NCBI GenBank assembly: GCA_965231025.1
Contig: OZ246407.1
Span: 806,001-870,000 of the forward strand
From: PALSA-1335 sp965231025
GTDB taxonomy: Bacteria > Patescibacteriota > Gracilibacteria > UBA1369
DNA: 64,000 nt
Direction of reading: 5' to 3'
Part shown: positions 60,864-64,000 of the stretch, piece by piece
Layout: each line of letters opens with the position of its first letter
Numbering within the stretch: the first letter of the stretch is position 1
Position numbers and translations under genes: made by a program
Notes under the pieces: model-generated
Told to the model about the DNA's origin: nothing
Databases searched by the model: none
What the model saw: the letters and a program-made list of their open reading frames with translations, nothing else

Positions 60864-61553
60864 ATGGAAAACAAACCCCTCAATAAGGCAAAACTGGTAC
60901 GGAAAGCCGTGGCGATATTTTTCATGGGCTTCGCGGGAATAGGACTCACGCTCTTCCTGCCGGCCTGGACCCCGGCATACTGGCCCGGGTGGCTTTTTAT
61001 GGCAACCGTATGTATTCCCGCCATCTTTGTCGTAGGATACTTCCTGAAACACGACCCAAAACTCCTGGAAAGAAGAATGCAGTACAAGGAAAAAGAGATT
61101 CAGCAGAAGCTGATCATCAAGATCGCGACACTGTTCTTCCTGGCGGGAATGGTGGTTCCGGGATTCGACTTCCGGTATGGATGGTCAAACGTACCTGCAT
61201 GGCTGGTGATTGCCGCAAACGCGCTTGTTTTGGGCGGATACATCCTCATTTTTTTCGTCTTCAAGGAAAACAGCTACGCTTCAAGAATCATCACGGTGGA
61301 AAAAGGACAGAAAGTTATTTCCACCGGACCGTACGCCGTCGTCAGGCACCCGATGTACGTGGGGGCCGTAATCATGTATGCAGCGATGCCGATCGCCCTC
61401 GGCTCCTACTGGGCCCTGATTTTTTACCTTCCGATTATCCCAATCCTCGTTTTCAGAATCCTCAACGAGGAAAAAGTATTGTCCAGAGATCTTGAAGGAT
61501 ACAAAGAATACTGCAAAAAGGTAAAATACCGGATGATTCCCGGAATCTGGTAA
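60864..61553 (+). CDS. isoprenylcysteine carboxyl methyltransferase-family membrane protein
   Basis: A 229-aa integral membrane protein with about five hydrophobic segments. The ICMT/PEMT signature is in the C-terminal third (KVISTGPYAVVRHPMYVGAV), followed by LEGYKEYCKKVKYRMIPGIW. Such enzymes methylate small or lipid substrates using S-adenosylmethionine. Bacterial substrates are usually unknown. It starts 4 bases after the DUF1801 gene. Confidence 0.85.
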   Translation: MENKPLNKAKLVRKAVAIFFMGFAGIGLTLFLPAWTPAYWPGWLFMATVCIPAIFVVGYFLKHDPKLLERRMQYKEKEIQQKLIIKIATLFFLAGMVVPGFDFRYGWSNVPAWLVIAANALVLGGYILIFFVFKENSYASRIITVEKGQKVISTGPYAVVRHPMYVGAVIMYAAMPIALGSYWALIFYLPIIPILVFRILNEEKVLSRDLEGYKEYCKKVKYRMIPGIW

Positions 61554-61591
61554 AAACGGCGTCCTGACCCAACTTCCCTAACCCCAAACTC

Positions 61592-62437
61592 ATGAAAAGA
61601 AATACGGTTCTGACTTTACTCCTGATCCTCCTGATCCCCGGAATCGCCATGGCACACCAGCCGAGAATCGTTGAAGGAACGCAAATCACCGTGGAAGACC
61701 CGGAAGTGTCAAAAGCTTACTACGGCAAGCTTTCCGGCGAACCCCACACCTTCCACGTCACTTCTGACACACGCTTTACGCTTTACGCGGGACTGCTGGT
61801 TCCCGACCGGGAGGGACAACAGAAAGACGTATCCGCCGTCATTGTCGTTCCAAGCCAGGAAAACCCTCCGGTCGCTTTTTTGGACGGAATAAACTTTGAA
61901 TGGAAACCGCTCTACGAGGAGTTCGGGGCCGACCATTACTTCCTGGGGCCGGAATTTCAAAAACAAGTGTCCGCCGGTAGCTACGACATCCGGGTCGGAA
62001 GCAAAGACATGAACAGCAGGTACGTCCTGGTCATAGGGGAAACAGAGACATTCCCATTGATGGAAACCCTCAACGCCATGACAACCATCCCAAGGCTGAA
62101 GCATGATTTTTTCGGCTCCTCCCCCCTGACGTTTCTCCTGACCCCGTTTGGCGTCGGGTACCTGATCATCCTGCTTATTCTTGGCGTTGTCGCGGGGTTT
62201 GCCTACCGTGCCATCCTCAAAAAAACGGCAAAAAGCAAAATCAGAAAAAGAAGTCACAACATCGGCACCAATGACCGGATTTTCCGGGCGGTACTGGGTG
62301 CCGTTCTTCTGGGTGCGGGCATCTGGACCTGGAACCCTGCCATGCTCTTCTTTGCCGGATTCTGCTTCTTTGAGGCCGTATTCAGCTGGTGCGGATTCTA
62401 CGCCGCCATTGGGAAAAACAGCTGCCCGATCAACTGA
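61592..62437 (+). CDS. secreted-domain protein fused to DUF2892 membrane domain
   Basis: A 281-aa protein with a signal-like start (VLTLLLILLIPGIAMAHQPR). A beta-rich external domain spans about 25-170 (VTSDTRFTLYAGLLVPDREG, SAGSYDIRVGSKDMNSRYVL). A membrane segment lies at about 183-205. The DUF2892 domain has two further segments (NIGTNDRIFRAVLGAVLLGA, FEAVFSWCGFYAAIGKNSCP). DUF2892 often accompanies rhodanese proteins. The fusion with an external domain is not a common layout. Function is unknown. Confidence 0.7.
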   Translation: MKRNTVLTLLLILLIPGIAMAHQPRIVEGTQITVEDPEVSKAYYGKLSGEPHTFHVTSDTRFTLYAGLLVPDREGQQKDVSAVIVVPSQENPPVAFLDGINFEWKPLYEEFGADHYFLGPEFQKQVSAGSYDIRVGSKDMNSRYVLVIGETETFPLMETLNAMTTIPRLKHDFFGSSPLTFLLTPFGVGYLIILLILGVVAGFAYRAILKKTAKSKIRKRSHNIGTNDRIFRAVLGAVLLGAGIWTWNPAMLFFAGFCFFEAVFSWCGFYAAIGKNSCPIN

Positions 62438-62470
62438 TAACTGTTTACCGTCACCTTTCACCACACACTC

Positions 62471-63094
62471 ATGATAACTAAAAACATCAAAAAACTTCCC
62501 GTGGTATTGCTCCTCGGCATCATGACACTGATGTTGAGCGGATGTGTCGGGGAAGTCATCATCAGCCAGCACCTGCAGGAACAGGAACGCGCGGAAGAAA
62601 AAGCCAGACTCAACAAAGAATTAAAGGCCCAGGGTCTGCCCCCGATGGAAGAACCGAAACCGGCGGACGACACAACCCCGCAAGCCGCCGCCGAACCGGA
62701 AATCAACCCAATCGCCCTGCTCTATGAAGACCGCCCCGAAGGCAAACCCGAAGAAATTTTCGCCCTGAATACCCTCATGGCGGTATTCAATGGAGGAACG
62801 TCCCCCACCGTCACATTCAAACAAAACTACTATCTCACCGAAATCCTGACGTACCACTGGAACGACAGCAAAGGATCACCGGCCGGCACGATTGCCCTCA
62901 AAGACGGCAAAGGCACGATGTACGGCCCGTGGCAGGCAACGCTGGTGAGCGGAGTGTACTGGACAGCCCAGCCATCGGTCACCATTCCCGCGGGAACATA
63001 CACGGTGATCGATTCAGATCCATCCACCTGGTCCCAGAACAGTGAGACCGGAGGAAATGGAATAGCAAACGCCCATGGAATCCCGATGAAATAA
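62471..63094 (+). CDS. lipoprotein of unknown function
   Basis: A 207-aa protein with a classical lipobox, LSGC with Cys at 25, after a hydrophobic segment (VVLLLGIMTLMLSG). This shows that lipoprotein modification by Lgt is relevant here. A charged coiled stretch and a Pro/Ala/Glu linker lead to a beta-rich C-terminal domain (about 85-207) with NGGTSPTVTFKQNYYLTEIL and VTIPAGTYTVIDSDPSTWSQ. This pattern looks like a surface or sensory domain. Confidence 0.75.
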   Translation: MITKNIKKLPVVLLLGIMTLMLSGCVGEVIISQHLQEQERAEEKARLNKELKAQGLPPMEEPKPADDTTPQAAAEPEINPIALLYEDRPEGKPEEIFALNTLMAVFNGGTSPTVTFKQNYYLTEILTYHWNDSKGSPAGTIALKDGKGTMYGPWQATLVSGVYWTAQPSVTIPAGTYTVIDSDPSTWSQNSETGGNGIANAHGIPMK

Positions 63095-63125
63095 CCCTCA
63101 CTTCTTCAACAATACCGGACACACC

Positions 63126-63374
63126 ATGAACGAACGCAACCACCACCACCGCGAAACCTGGGTACGATCCCTGACCAAAACGCTCACCTACCGCGTCCTG
63201 ATCCTGATCCTCGACTTCACCGTCATTTATTTCCTCACGGGAAAATTTGAAGTTGCCCTTGGATTTATGATCATCAGCAACATCTACACGAGCGTTGGCT
63301 ATTATTTCCATGAAAGAGTCTGGGACATCGTCAAATGGGGCAAAGTGAAAACCGCGAACGGCAAAAAAGCATGA
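63126..63374 (+). CDS. DUF2061 membrane protein
   Basis: An 82-aa protein with the DUF2061 pattern RSLTKTLTYRVLILILDFTV IYFLTGKFEVALGFMIISN and YFHERVWDIVKWGK. It has two membrane segments and an internal duplication typical of the family. Function is unknown. It lies 31 bases after the lipoprotein gene. Confidence 0.85.
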   Translation: MNERNHHHRETWVRSLTKTLTYRVLILILDFTVIYFLTGKFEVALGFMIISNIYTSVGYYFHERVWDIVKWGKVKTANGKKA

Positions 63375-63416
63375 AGCGCAAAATGCCGGAATTTCCGCCG
63401 GAAACGCCGCCGGACA

Positions 63417-64000
63417 TTAATCCTTTTTCGTGGCGATCTGAACGACCTTGCGGCCCGCGAGCATCGCGAGCTCCCCGCCGGGTACGAAATTGGCCACGGC
63501 TTTGGCGAAATCGAACAACTCGTCACTGGTGAAGGAGTTCCTCAGGCGATCGCTGATTTTGCGACCTTTTCGGATCTCCCCGGTCACACCGTCAAACTCC
63601 ACCATGGACTTTTTGTTCTTGGCCTCCCAGGAAAACTCAAAGGTGTAGATCGGGTAAAAATAAAGGCAGAGTTCCTCAATGGCGATCTTCTCATCCAGGA
63701 TCTGATCGGCCTTGATCGGCTTCACCAGCTGATTCAGAATTTTCCGTACCAAAAATGAAGCCTTGGTTTCCAGATTCACCACTGGAGTACCGTCGGCGGT
63801 CAATTCATCCGTACTCTGCAGCTCCTTCGTGGGAAACTGAAGGTATTTTTTAAAATCGGCTGGCTGGTCCGTCTGGGCATCCACCATGATCTCCTCCTTA
63901 TAACTCTCCTTGCAGTGCTCAATGCCCTCAATTTCAAACGTATGGGCCTTATCCACCTTGTAATCTTTGCCCTCGTAATTCACGTCCTCCACGACCGTTT
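63417..64000 (-). CDS. hypothetical protein, 5' end outside window
   Basis: The frame is open to the right edge, so the start is probably outside the window. The visible 194 residues include KASFLVRKILNQLVKPIKAD QI, IAIEELCLYFYPIYTFEFSW, and MVEFDGVTGEIRKGRKI. No membrane segment or known family is recognised. It is convergent with the DUF2061 gene. Confidence 0.6.
   Translation of the reverse strand, partial: TVVEDVNYEGKDYKVDKAHTFEIEGIEHCKESYKEEIMVDAQTDQPADFKKYLQFPTKELQSTDELTADGTPVVNLETKASFLVRKILNQLVKPIKADQILDEKIAIEELCLYFYPIYTFEFSWEAKNKKSMVEFDGVTGEIRKGRKISDRLRNSFTSDELFDFAKAVANFVPGGELAMLAGRKVVQIATKKD

Noticed and set aside
1..64000. CRISPR arrays, insertion sequences, rRNA genes
   Set aside because: No regularly spaced repeats, no transposase-like proteins and no rRNA sequence were seen.
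1..64000. recoded UGA (glycine) as in Gracilibacteria/Absconditabacteria
   Set aside because: TGA ends many genes at the correct family length (for example greA and recO) and does not occur inside conserved frames.

Overview
The window looks like a chromosomal segment of a bacterium of the Candidate Phyla Radiation (Patescibacteria), perhaps near Peregrinibacteria or Gracilibacteria. The grounds are compact reduced operons, a MurE-type ligase without its N-terminal domain, a riboflavin kinase domain as a separate protein, an archaeal-type triosephosphate isomerase, a divergent Lgt, an H+-pumping pyrophosphatase, very large unrecognised surface-type proteins, and almost no Shine-Dalgarno sequences. 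TGA acts as stop (for example at the ends of the genes finishing at 2546 and 5189), so the UGA=Gly code of some relatives is not used. The lineage is an inference from gene content only.

Layout. 1-3846: end of pyrG, a PilC-N-like membrane protein, lgt and a small membrane protein. 3843-12518 (minus): a run made of riboflavin kinase, a MurE-like ligase, truB and a WecA/TagO transferase, then a promoter and dnaG-rpoD-greA-PEGA protein. 12631-16393: a hypothetical gene, an O-antigen ligase-like protein, long-form hpf and archaeal-type tpiA. 16443-27818: one probable operon with a near-consensus promoter and a terminator, holding a 187-aa protein, a 2067-aa protein, a 48-aa membrane peptide and a 1418-aa secreted repeat protein. 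This is the main candidate for an undescribed system.

27999-33488: holA, gatC-gatA (minus), then a plus-strand operon with a membrane protein, a RibL/TagD-like nucleotidyltransferase, ftsX and recO. 33500-45244: relA/spoT with a degenerate hydrolase site, a large Pro/Glu/Lys-rich membrane protein, a Yip1-like protein, hppA, L25, ybaB, mltG and a FecR-domain protein. 45245-53443: a dyad-rich gap next to dnaA (oriC candidate), dnaA, rseP with three PDZ domains, frr, pyrH, two unknowns and groES-groEL under two CIRCE-like operators.

53467-64000 is the accessory part. It has a Xer-type recombinase, a tRNA/tmRNA-3'-end-like element, a visibly A+T-rich VOC gene between GTTAGGC and GCCTAAC half-sites like those of integron cassettes, an SIS-family sugar isomerase, and a run of small DUF proteins (DUF2200, DUF4256, SRPBCC, immunity-like, DUF2164, DUF1801, ICMT, DUF2892, DUF2061) with a second FecR-domain protein and a lipoprotein. 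It resembles a boundary where foreign genes have been collected.

Functionally, the window combines replication and transcription core genes (dnaA, dnaG, holA, rpoD, greA), translation and proteostasis (gatCA, frr, truB, hpf, groESL, L25), envelope assembly (MurE-like, WecA-like, MltG, FtsX, Lgt, O-antigen ligase) and stringent-response and energy functions (relA/spoT, hppA, tpiA).
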